Positions 54,824 to 64,000 of a stretch of DNA of 64,000 nt are shown piece by piece. Positions within the stretch are counted from its first letter, which is position 1. Each line of letters opens with the position of its first letter. The stretch covers positions 1 to 64,000 of the forward strand of contig WHVA01000532.1 of the NCBI GenBank assembly GCA_015179125.1, given 5' to 3'. The stretch is from Gautieria morchelliformis (taxonomy: Eukaryota > Basidiomycota > Agaricomycetes > Gomphales > Gomphaceae). Below the pieces are notes generated by a model, which did not search any database, was not told the DNA's origin, and worked only from the letters and a program-made list of their open reading frames with translations. A program made the translations under genes and the position numbers.

Positions 54824-57800
54824 AGCATGCTGCATCCTCGAAGCACGGGACACGAGGGATTGAAATGCCAGTGAGCGGATTCGGCGAGGGGCACCGGGGT
54901 GTGTCCTATAGAACTCGCGGAGTTTGTCTGGAGTGGAGACATCTTGCTCCGGGACCCACGAATTCTCCTCATACCCATACCCTTCCCATTTCACAAGGAA
55001 TTGGAGTCGTCCTCGCACAAACCGGCTGTCCAGGATCCGTTCCACCACATAGTGCTCTTCCCGATCTACAATTTCCGGCGGAGGTGGCGGACAAACCTTC
55101 CGACCTGGAATTGGGTCCTCAAGCGTAGGGAGTAACTTCACCACGTTGAAGACGGGGTGGAGGCGGGACATGGACATCGGAAGTCGGAGGCGGTATGCAT
55201 TCCGTCCAACCCTCTGCATCACTGTGAAGGGCCCAAGGTAGCAGTGGGCAAGCTTCTGCGAAGGGCGTGTGGTGCGGATGTCACTTGCATCTAGATACAC
55301 CTTGTCTCCAACTTGGTACTCCGGGGCAGGAACCCGGCGTTGGTTGTAGTACCTTGCCATGTCATCCTTGGCCTTCGCAAGGGCCGACTTGGCTTCCGAA
55401 AGGGTGGAGTCCATGCGGTCTCGGAACTCATTGACCGTCTTGAGTCGGGACTCAGCCTGGCACGGTTCAAAGCCCATCCGCGGGTGTTGTCCGGAGTCAA
55501 GCATGAAGGGAGTCTGTTGTGTGGCGGAATGTACATGGTTGTTGTATTGGAATTCCGCCAGTGGAAGTAACTCATCCCAGTCATCCTGCCTCTCATTGAC
55601 AAAGAGGCGGAGATATTGCTCCAACTCCTGATTGACCCGTTCCGTCTGTCCATCGCCCTGTGGATGGTATGCTGTGGTGGTAGCCAGCTTTATGCCAAGC
55701 AGGCGGTAGAGTTCCCAAGTCAGTTCTGCGACAAACTGCGGACCTCGGTCGGAAACGACTTGCTTCGGGAGCCCATGCAACTTCCAGACATGTGCAAGGA
55801 CCAGGCGGGCCGCTCCGAGGGCTGTGATCATCGTGTGCATCGGAATGAAGTGGGACACCTTGCCTACCGAGTCCACGACGTTCATGATAGCGTCGTAGCC
55901 ATGAGACTCTGGGAGTTCAACGATGAAGTCGACACTGATGGTGTCCCAGCGGGATTCGGGAATCAGGAGTGGAACAAGTTCTCCGACAGGCAGATGTTGT
56001 TGCGCTTTGGTTCGGAGACAAAGGTGACATGTCTTTACGTACTGTCCAATGTAGCGGGACATCTGAGGCCACCAGTAGTTCCGAGCCACTAACTCCAGCA
56101 TCTTCCACCTGCCAGCATGCCCAGCGACCCGTGTGTCATGGTGCTGGGACACAATGCGGCCGCGGAGGTCCGCCCCACATGGAACATAGACCTTGCCTCT
56201 GAAGTGGAGCAGCCCATCACGTTCTGACCATTCCGCTGCCCATACAGACCGTGAGTGCCCTTTCCGAAGTTCCTCCACCGCCTTCACCACCGACACCTCC
56301 TTCTCTCCATTCCGGTACTGCCTCCGGATGTCCCGGAGCATTTCCGCTTCCGCCCCAACTGCAGTCACTCCTTCGAGGGCGCGGATTGCAAAGAGACTTG
56401 GGCGGAGTAGTGTCATATCAGCGTTGTCTCCACTTCCGCTTCCATGATCCGCACGGCGGGATAGGGCATCGGGCTTGCCCATGGTGCGGCCGGGGCGGTG
56501 GTGGAGCATGAAGTCGAACTGGGACAGGTGTAGGGACCACCGTGCTTGGCATCGGTTCAACTTCTTTGACGTGCGGAAGTACTCGAGGTTCTTGTGGTCT
56601 GTCCAGATCTCAAATGGGCATGGGGCACCCTCGAGGAAGTGTCGCCACTCCTCCAGCGCTCGGATGATTGCCAGCATCTCCTTGTCATGGATCTCATAGT
56701 TCCGCTCGACCGGACTAAGGCTTTTAGAGAAAAAGGCAATCGGATGCCACCGCCCACCATCTTCCGATGACTGTTGTGACAAGACTGCTCCGGTAGCTGT
56801 GTCGGAAGAATCCGCCTCGACTCGATAAGGGCGAGGGTCGTCGGGAAAGATCAGGACCGGGGCAGAAGTGATCAGCTCCTTGAGTTTGTCAAAGGAGGCC
56901 TGTTCCGGCTCTCCCCACCGCCACCCAACCTCCTTCTTGGTGAGGTCGAAGAGGGCATGGGCGTGGCAGGAGAAGTCCTTGATGAACCGCCGGTAGAAAT
57001 TGACAAACCCAATGAAGGACTGGACCTCCTTCTTGTTCCGGGGCACAGGCCAATCCGATACACCGGAAACTTTGACTGGGTCCATTTCCACCTTTCCCTC
57101 CGACACAATCACCCCAAGATACTCTATCCGCGTCCACTCAAATTCGCACTTTTCCAGCTTGAGACACAGGTTGTATTCCCGGAGCCGTTCCAGCACTCTC
57201 CGCACGACTTCCCGATGTTCGGGCATTGTTTTTGTGAAGATGAGGATGTCATCGAGGTAGACACAGACAACCCCTTCTGCTATCATGTCACGGAAAATGT
57301 CATTCATCATCGTCTGGAATGTGGCGGGACTGTTGGTGAGGCCGAAGAACATGACCTGTGGCTCAAAGAGTCCTCGGTTGGTGCGGAATGTGGCCTTCCA
57401 CTCGTCTCCCTCCCGGATCCAAAGATTATTGAAGCCCCAGCGGACATCCAGCTTAGTGAAGTACCTCGCCCCACGGAGTTGTGTGATCAGTTCGGAAATG
57501 AGTGGAATGGGGTACCGGTTCTTGATCGTGATCGCATTCAAGGCCTGGTAATCCTGCACAAGTCTGAGCGAGCCGTCCTTCTTCTTAATGAAGAACACCG
57601 GAGATGCCATGGGTGACTTGGAGGGGCGGATCCTCCCTGTATGGAGGTTTTCCGCAAGGAATGCATTGAGCTCTACCTGCTCCTTGGGTGACAGCCGGTA
57701 GACCTTGCAGTTGGTGGGCTTTGACCCAGGCTCCAACTCGATGGCATGGTGCCACAGCTTTCGTGGAGGCAGGGCATCAAATGACTCCTTGGCAAAGACA

Positions 57801-58660
57801 TCCTCGAACTCCCGCAGGTACTCCGGAATTTCCACCTCCGCTTTATCATGCTTTTTGGAGGCTTCAGCAAGGCGTTGCGAAATGTTTCCGGTGGCGCGGA
57901 TGTGTTCCGCTTCCGGTGGAAGGTTTACATACAGCAAGCGCTCCCCCTCCGCCAGAGTGTCTTCCAGGCCGAGTCGGATGACGTCAGAATCGGAATCGGA
58001 ATCGGAATCGGAAGTGGGATCCGGTTCAAATTCCGCTTCCGAGTCTTCTTCTGCAAGCAGTGGATGGGGGCCAGAACGACATGTCTGTATGAGCTGTTCG
58101 GTCTTCCGCTGCTCCTGGCGCTCCTTCCACACTTCCGACCGGCACATGTGACACTTGGCTGGGCATCTACTCATCAGTACCTTCCGAGTCTGCCAATTGA
58201 TCTCCGGGTTGTGCTCCTGAAGCCAGGTAAACCCAAGGATGATGTCTTGCTTCCCCAGACTGGTGACTGCAAAGGAAGTGCATTCTGTGTGTCCATCGTA
58301 GCGGAGAATTGTGTCTACTATCTCCGTGATGGACCCTGCCTCATTGGGGCTTCCATCCACATTGAACACCGGGATTGCACGTTGCAACTTCCGCGTAGTC
58401 AGTCGGTTCCGTTCCACATAGTCCCGGTCCATAAACTGACCAGTGGCCCCGCAATCGACAAGGGCGGGTCCGGATTTGACTTCCGCCGTATCTGTCGTCT
58501 GGATCTCCACCTTAATGACTAGTGACTTGGGGCCCGGGGTGGCAGCAACAACATAGCGCTTCGGGAGGCATCTCTCCCAAGGGCGGATGCAAGATGGATG
58601 GGGTGTTGGATCTGGTTTTTGTGTGACTTTATCCGGTGGGTCTGTACGAAGTGAGGGGAG
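54812..58660 (-). CDS. pol polyprotein of chromovirus G2 (PR-RT-RNase H-INT-chromodomain)
   Basis: Continuous frame with no ATG near its start: GTG 58510, open upstream to the G3 junction. This suits expression by fusion or frameshift from gag. Counting from 58510: protease VDCGATGQF (residue 18), RT VYLDDILIF (YLDD 418-421), RNase H EADSSDTATGAV, integrase HHCC finger, then D861 (SVDF), D921 (SDRGPQF) and E957 (GQTE), a correct D-x35-E. The C-terminal chromodomain at about 1155-1195 (YVVERILDSR...LVKWEGYGYEENSWVPEQ) would bind modified histone tails and steer insertion to heterochromatin. All catalytic residues look intact. The stop TGA (54812-54814) directly abuts the LTR. Confidence 0.93.
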   Translation of the reverse strand, partial: LPSLRTDPPDKVTQKPDPTPHPSCIRPWERCLPKRYVVAATPGPKSLVIKVEIQTTDTAEVKSGPALVDCGATGQFMDRDYVERNRLTTRKLQRAIPVFNVDGSPNEAGSITEIVDTILRYDGHTECTSFAVTSLGKQDIILGFTWLQEHNPEINWQTRKVLMSRCPAKCHMCRSEVWKERQEQRKTEQLIQTCRSGPHPLLAEEDSEAEFEPDPTSDSDSDSDSDVIRLGLEDTLAEGERLLYVNLPPEAEHIRATGNISQRLAEASKKHDKAEVEIPEYLREFEDVFAKESFDALPPRKLWHHAIELEPGSKPTNCKVYRLSPKEQVELNAFLAENLHTGRIRPSKSPMASPVFFIKKKDGSLRLVQDYQALNAITIKNRYPIPLISELITQLRGARYFTKLDVRWGFNNLWIREGDEWKATFRTNRGLFEPQVMFFGLTNSPATFQTMMNDIFRDMIAEGVVCVYLDDILIFTKTMPEHREVVRRVLERLREYNLCLKLEKCEFEWTRIEYLGVIVSEGKVEMDPVKVSGVSDWPVPRNKKEVQSFIGFVNFYRRFIKDFSCHAHALFDLTKKEVGWRWGEPEQASFDKLKELITSAPVLIFPDDPRPYRVEADSSDTATGAVLSQQSSEDGGRWHPIAFFSKSLSPVERNYEIHDKEMLAIIRALEEWRHFLEGAPCPFEIWTDHKNLEYFRTSKKLNRCQARWSLHLSQFDFMLHHRPGRTMGKPDALSRRADHGSGSGDNADMTLLRPSLFAIRALEGVTAVGAEAEMLRDIRRQYRNGEKEVSVVKAVEELRKGHSRSVWAAEWSERDGLLHFRGKVYVPCGADLRGRIVSQHHDTRVAGHAGRWKMLELVARNYWWPQMSRYIGQYVKTCHLCLRTKAQQHLPVGELVPLLIPESRWDTISVDFIVELPESHGYDAIMNVVDSVGKVSHFIPMHTMITALGAARLVLAHVWKLHGLPKQVVSDRGPQFVAELTWELYRLLGIKLATTTAYHPQGDGQTERVNQELEQYLRLFVNERQDDWDELLPLAEFQYNNHVHSATQQTPFMLDSGQHPRMGFEPCQAESRLKTVNEFRDRMDSTLSEAKSALAKAKDDMARYYNQRRVPAPEYQVGDKVYLDASDIRTTRPSQKLAHCYLGPFTVMQRVGRNAYRLRLPMSMSRLHPVFNVVKLLPTLEDPIPGRKVCPPPPPEIVDREEHYVVERILDSRFVRGRLQFLVKWEGYGYEENSWVPEQDVSTPDKLREFYRTHPGAPRRIRSLAFQSLVSRASRMQHARGG

Positions 58661-58664
58661 TGGG

Positions 58665-59154
58665 TGTCAGGGGACACCCTGTTTTCCATTTCCAGTTCCG
58701 ACACCACACCCAGTTCCGACTCCATTTCCGACTCCGCTTCCAGTTCCGATTCCATCTCCGCCTCCGCTATCGGAAATGATTCCACTCCTGGGAGAACTTC
58801 CACCAGTTCTGTTTGCCTTGCCAGTTCCACTCCAATTTCTGACTTCCACTCTCGAAACAGTGTTGGAAATCAAGCGACTCGCGTAATAGGTGGCATCAAG
58901 GGTCAATCAAGGGTCAGGGAGGTCAGGGGGATGCAGGGTTGATGGCAGGTGCCAAGTGTTGTCCCTTGCTGCGCAGCGTAGTATAATACGGGCTCGCTGA
59001 CATTGGGGGTCCTTAGACTTTTCTCTTTGGATTTCCCCTTGTCAGGTGAGAATCCCCTCTCTTGTATACTCTGTTCATTTATACATACTTTGGATTTCCC
59101 CTTGTCAGTTGTGTGGTAGTGTGATCTCCACAACCAGCCAGGGTTGCCCTTACA
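58665..59154 (+). repeat. 5' LTR of chromovirus G3 (490 bp)
   Basis: Starts TGTCAGGGGACACC and ends GGGTTGCCCTTACA. U3 is rich in TTCCGA-type repeats (58690-58770). Confidence 0.94.
58982..58988 (+). promoter_or_regulatory. TATA box of the G3 LTR
   Basis: TATAATA lies 33 bp before AGACTTTTCT (59015-59024), the proposed transcript start. The same spacing holds in the G1 LTR (15107 to 15074). Confidence 0.6.
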
Positions 59155-59156
59155 GC

Positions 59157-59166
59157 AGAAAAGTCT
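59157..59166 (+). other. self-priming primer-binding site of G3
   Basis: AGAAAAGTCT, two bases inside the LTR, is the exact reverse complement of 59015-59024 in the LTR. No tRNA-type site is present. This fits Tf1/sushi-type self-priming by the RNA 5' end. Confidence 0.72.
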
Positions 59167-59341
59167 CTCCCCTAGAGGACCGGTGGTCGTACGGCGCGTT
59201 GCATTCGCCATAGGTGCGTTCGGAATCGGAGACAGCGACTCGGAGATCGCAACCTCTTCCGCACACACAGCGTACGACAGCCCCTCTTCTTACGTCGAGC
59301 TCCCAACCCCGGAAATCCCGTCCCATATTTCTCCTTCCGAC

Positions 59342-60594
59342 ATGGATCCGGACGATCGTCTTCGGAATATGGAGGAGGAATTGACGTGGAACCAGATGAA
59401 GACCGAGGCGATTGAAACAGCCTTACAAGGGATTTTGGCTAAGTTAGATATTCCACAAAGTGGTGGAAATGAAATGCTGGATGATCCGGATTTTGGAAAA
59501 GCAGAAGCAGCGGAAGAGAGGATGTCGGCGAAGTTAGCAAAGGTCAAATCCGCAACTCCGGCGGACTTTGACGGAGATCGGGAGAAGGGACGCGCATTCT
59601 TCAACACATGCAGCATCTACTTCGCAATTGTCGGAGACCTCTTTCCGAACGACCAGGCTCGGATTCACTGGGCATTGTCCTTTTTCAAGTCGGACCGCGC
59701 AGCCCATTTTGCAAACAAGGTGATCCGACATGAAGCGAAGGGCAAGGGGAACTACTTCCGGGACTGGGACGCCTTCGAGAAAACATTTTCCGACCAGTTC
59801 TGCCCGAAAAACGAGCAGCTCACAGCCCTTACGAAGCTCAAGGGGACAAGCTGGTACCAGGCCAAGGATCCGGTCGATGACTACATCGATCAGACTACAT
59901 CGATCACTTCCAGGAGCTCATTGACCTTGCGGAGTATGACGACGACAAGACGATCGTCATCAAATTCCGACGAGGACTTGATCTGACACTCCAGAACCAA
60001 GTCGCGCTGCTTGGGGATGGAGCTCCGGATTTTGATGACCCGGAAGGGTGGTACCAAGCTGCGCAGAGGGTGTCCCAGAACAGGGAAGCGAATGAGGCCT
60101 TCGTGGAGACAAACCGGAACGTGACACGCAGTTCCACTCGTCCTACTCCACCTATGCCAAAACTCGGAAGTGCATTCACTCCCACACGGAAAATATTTCC
60201 GACGGTTGCTCCGCCTGCTCCGATTAGGAACCATAGCCCTCCTCCTTCGAAGAGTGGCCCTGCCCCGATGGATGTTGACTGCATGCGTGGAAAAGGCCAC
60301 GGAACTATCACCTGCTTCCAATGTCGACAACCAGGCCACTATGCTCGCGAGTGCCCCCAAGCCTTTGATATCCGGCTTATGACCACGGAGGAGAAACTCG
60401 AGCTCCTTCCAGAGTTCCTCGCACTCACGGACATAGGCGGAGTGCCCACTGCGGAAGTAATTTCCGAAAATGCGGAACATGGTGCATCGGGGCGCGGAAG
60501 ATGCGTCGGATTTTGTGACACGCAGCGGGTGAGATGTGTGCCTCTGCTGCCTGTACATACCCGGTTTGCCTGTCTTGAAGTAGATAGAGAATAA
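59342..60594 (+). pseudogene. gag of chromovirus G3, frameshifted by a 14-bp tandem duplication
   Basis: First ATG 59342. The capsid region is as in G1 (TPADFDGDREKGRAFFNTC). At 59879-59906 the 14-bp unit GACTACATCGATCA occurs twice where G1 has it once, shifting the frame. The shifted frame carries the rest, including the knuckle CFQCRQPGHYAREC near 60315. Near 60490 an extra base relative to G1 moves the end of gag into what is the pol phase in G1, and it stops at 60592. Non-functional. Confidence 0.9.
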
Positions 60595-60739
60595 AAAGCC
60601 CCCGCTCCCCTCACTTCATACAGACCCACCGGATAAAGTCACACAAAAACCGAATCCGACACCCCGTCCATCCCGCGTCCGCCCTTGGGAGAGACGCCTC
60701 CCGAAGCGCTATGTTGTTGCTTCCACCCCTGGCCCCAAG

Positions 60740-63700
60740 TCACTAGTCATTAAGGTGGAGATCCAGACGACAGATACGGCGGAAGTCAAACCCGGACCTG
60801 CCCTTGTCGATTGCGGGGCCACTGGTCAGTTTATAGACCAGGACTATGTGGAACGGAACCGACTGACTACGCGGAAGTTGCAACGTGCAATCCCGGTGTT
60901 CAATGTGGATGGAAGCCCCAATGAGGCAGGGTCCATCACGGAGATAGTAGACACAATTCTCCGCTATGATGGGCACACAGAACGCACTTCCTTCGGAGTG
61001 ACCAGCCTGGGGAAGCAAGACATCATCCTTGGGTTTACCTGGCTTCAGGAGCACAACCCGGAGATCAATTGGCAGACTCGGAAGGTGCTGATGAGTCGGT
61101 GCCCAGCCAAGTGTCACATGTGCCGGTCGGAAATGCGGAAGGAGCGCCAGGAGCAGCGGAAGACCGAACGGCTCATACAGACATGTCGTTCTGGCCCCCA
61201 TCCACTGCTTGCAGAAGAAGACTCGGAAGCGGAATTTGAACCGGGTCCCACTTCCGATTCCGATTCTGATGTCATCAGACTCAGCCTGGAAGAGACTCTG
61301 GCGGAGGGGGAACGCTTGCTGTACGTAAACCTTCCACCGGAAGCAGAACACATCCGCGCCACCGGAAACATTTCGCAACGCCTTGCTGAAGCCTCCAAAA
61401 AGCATGATAAAGCGGAGGTGGAAATTCCGGAGTACCTGCGGGAGTTCGAGGATGTCTTTGCCAAGGAGTCATTTGATGCCCTGCCTCCACGAAAGCTGTG
61501 GCACCATGCCATCGAGTTGGAGCCTGGGTCAAAGCCCACCAACTGCAAGGTCTACCGGCTGTCACCCAAGGAGCAGGTAGAGCTCAATGCATTCCTTGCG
61601 GAAAACCTCTGTACAGGGAGGATACACCCCTCCAAGTCACCCATGGCATCTCCGGTGTTCTTCGTCAAGAAGAAGGACGGCTCGCTCAGGCTTGTGCAGG
61701 ACTACCGGGCCTTGAATGCGATCACGATCAAGAACTGATACCCCATTCCACTCATTTCCGAACTGATCACACAACTCCGCGGGGCGAGGTACTTCACTAA
61801 GCTGGATGTCCACTGGGGGTTCAATAATGTTCGGATCCGGGAGGCAGACGAGTGGAAGGCCGCATTCCGCACCAACCGAGGACTCTTTGAGCCACAGGTC
61901 ATGTTCTTCGGCCTCACCAACAGTCCCGCCACATTCCAGACGATGATGAATGACATTTTCCGTGACATGATAGCAGAAGGGGTTGTCTGTGTCTACCTCG
62001 ATGACATAGGTTGGGTGGCGGTGGGGAGAGCCGGAACAGGCCTCCTTTGACAAACTCAAGGAGCTGATCACTTCTGCCCCGGTCCTGATCTTTCCCGACG
62101 ACCCTCGCCCTTATCGAGTCGAGGCGGATTCTTCCGACACAGCTACCGGAGCAGTCTTGTCACAACAGTCATCGGAAGATGGTGGGCGGTGGCATCCGAT
62201 TGCCTTTTTCTCTAAAAGCCTTAGTCCGGTCGAGCGGAACTATGAGATCCATGACAAGGAGATGCTGGCAATCATCCGAGCGCTGGGGGAGTGGCGACAC
62301 TTCCTCGAGGGTGCCCCATGCCCATTTGAGATCTGGACAGGCCACAAGAACCTCGAGTACTTCCGCACGTCAAAGAAGTTGAACCGATGCCAAGCACGGT
62401 GGTCCCTACACCTGTCCCAGTTCGACTTCATGCTCCACCACCGCCCCGGCCGCACCATGGGCAAGCCCGATGCCCTATCCCGCCGTGCGGATCATGGAAG
62501 CGGAAGTGGAGACAACGCTGATATGACACTACTCCGCCCAAGTCTCTTTGCAATCCGCGCCCTCGAAGGAGTGACTGCAGTTGGGGCGGAAGCGGAAATG
62601 CTCCGGGACATCCGGAGGCAGTACCGGAATGGAGAGAAGGAGGTGTCGGTGGTGAAGTTCGGAAAGGGCACTCACGGTCTGTATGGGCAGCGGAATGGTC
62701 GGAACGTGATGGACTGCTCCACTTCAGAGGCAAGGTCTATGTTCCATGTGGGGCGGACCTCCGCGGCCGCATTGTGTCCCAGCACCATGACACACGGGTC
62801 GCTGGGCATGCTGGCAGGTGGAAGACGCTGGAGTTAGTGGCTCGGAATTACTGGTGGCCTCAGATGTCCCGCTACATTGGACAGTACGTGAACACATGCG
62901 ACCTTTGCCTCCGAACCAAAGCGCAACAACACTCGCCCGTCGGAGAACTTGTTCCGCTCCCAATTCCCGAATCCCGCTGGGACACCATCAGTGTCGACTT
63001 CATCGTTGAACTCCCAGAGTCTCATGGCTACGACGCGATCATGAACGTCGTGGATTTGGTAAGCAAGGTGTTCCACTTCATTCCAACACACACGACGATC
63101 ACAGCCCTCGGAGCGGCCCACCTGTTCCTTGCACATGTCTGGAAGTTGCATGGGCTCCCGAAGCAAGTCGTTTCCGACCGAGGTCCGCAGTTTGTCGCGG
63201 AACTGACTCGGGAGCTCTACCGCCTGCTCGGCATAAAGCTGGCCACCACCACAGCATACCATCCACAGGGTGACGGACAGACGGAAGGGGTCAATCAGGA
63301 GTTGGAGCAATATCTCCGCCTCTTTGTCAATGAGAGGCAGGATGACTGGGATGAGTTACTTCCACTGGCGGAATTCCAATACAACAACCATGTACATTCC
63401 GCCACACAACAGACTCCCTTCATGCTTGACTCCGGACAACACCCGCGGATGGGCTTTGAACCGTGCCAGGCTGAGTCCCGACTCAAGACGGTCAATGAGT
63501 TCCGAGACCGCATGGACTCCACCCTTTCGGAAGCCAAGTCGGCCCTTGCGAAGGCCAAGGATGACATGGCAAGGTACTACAACCAACGCCGGGTTCCTGC
63601 CCCGGAGTACCAAGTTGGAGACAAGGTGTATCTAGATGCAAGTGACATCCGCACCACACGCCCTTCGCAGAAGCTTGCCCACTGCTACCTTGGGCCCTTC

Positions 63701-64000
63701 ACAGTGATGCGGAGGGTTGGACGGAATGCATACCGCCTCCGACTTCCGATGTCCATGTCCCGCATCCACCCCGTCTTCAACGTGGTGAAGTTACTCCCTA
63801 CGCTTGAGGACCCAATTCCAGGTCGGAAGGTTTGTCCGCCACCTCCGCCGGAAATTGTAGATCGGGAAGAGCACTATGTGGTGGAACGGATCCTGGACAG
63901 CCGGTTTGTGCGAGGACGACTCCAATTCCTTGTGAAATGGGAAGGGTATGGGTATGAGGAGAATTCGTGGGTCCCGGAGCAAGATGTTTCCGCTCCAGAC
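60740..64000 (+). pseudogene. pol of chromovirus G3, several lesions
   Basis: Protease VDCGATGQF and the start of RT are open to TGA 61736-61738, where G1 and G2 have a CGG arginine codon. RT continues to YLDDI at about 62008, where about 310 bp (from after the active site to the RNase H boundary) are deleted relative to G2. RNase H follows in another frame, and near 62655 a 14-bp loss shifts the frame again. Integrase (DTISVDFIVELP, SDRGPQF, GDGQTEG) and chromodomain (FLVKWEGYGYEENSWVPEQ) are open to the window end. Confidence 0.9.

Larger units (their letters stand above)
54359..58664 (-). mobile_element. chromovirus G2, 3' part, inserted in copia E
   Basis: 3' LTR and a full pol frame on the minus strand. 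The left flank is TCCAG (54354-54358) inside the E gene. Upstream of pol the element is cut at 58664 by the start of G3, so G2 gag and 5' LTR are expected beyond the window. Confidence 0.9.
58665..64000 (+). mobile_element. chromovirus G3, degenerate copy, runs off the window
   Basis: 5' LTR, self-priming site, gag with a 14-bp duplication, and pol with a stop, a deletion of about 310 bp and a further 14-bp loss. It starts inside G2 just upstream of G2 pol; the left flank is GTGGG (58660-58664). The 3' LTR is outside the window. Confidence 0.92.

Noticed and set aside
56957-57616. Plus-strand frame of about 220 codons
   Set aside because: Antisense of G2 reverse transcriptase. Similar antisense frames recur at the matching place in G1 and G3 because the elements are related.

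Overview
This window is eukaryotic, almost certainly from a basidiomycete (mushroom-type) fungus. That placement rests on the element families: chromodomain Ty3 elements, a KDZ (Kyakuja/Dileera/Zisupton) transposase with a CxC2 cysteine cluster, and short introns of about 60 bp. I found no conserved single-copy cellular gene, rRNA or tRNA. Almost all recognisable sequence is transposable elements, many inserted inside one another, as expected of fungal heterochromatin or a centromere-like repeat island.

Left third (1-16.2 kb). A Ty3 integrase relic (F) and a solo copia LTR precede a Ty3-type element (D, 2394-9523). D has a decayed gag-pol, lacks the integrase catalytic core, and carries a large unusual extra reading frame before its 214-bp 3' LTR. 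D sits inside the integrase of a minus-strand chromovirus (G1, 9524-15404). The gag of G1 is itself split by a 1,033-bp solo LTR with target duplication CCTTG. A solo LTR of another family (C3, duplication TGAAC) lies to the right.

Middle (16.2-29.4 kb). This part has low coding content: two decayed LINE relics, a partial LTR, a perfect non-autonomous hAT element (16-bp terminal inverted repeats, 8-bp target duplication), a long perfect palindrome and a few unrecognised reading frames.

Right half (29.4-64 kb). This is a nested set of insertions that target duplications resolve base by base. A minus-strand copia element (E) was split by copia A (duplication AGAGT). Copia A was split by a 16-kb insertion L (GGAAA) and by solo LTR C2 (AGAAA). 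L contains copia B (ATATT, two LTRs that look identical), a KDZ transposase gene with a divergent neighbour gene, and solo LTR C1 (GGGTC). To the right, E was interrupted by minus-strand chromovirus G2, and G2 by plus-strand chromovirus G3, which runs off the window end.

Two priming systems can be read from the sequence. The copia elements A and B carry a primer-binding site matching the anticodon arm of initiator tRNA-Met, and the gag start codon lies inside it. The G chromoviruses have no tRNA-type site. Instead, the 10 bases just after the LTR are the reverse complement of the predicted first 10 bases of their own transcript, as in Tf1-type self-priming.
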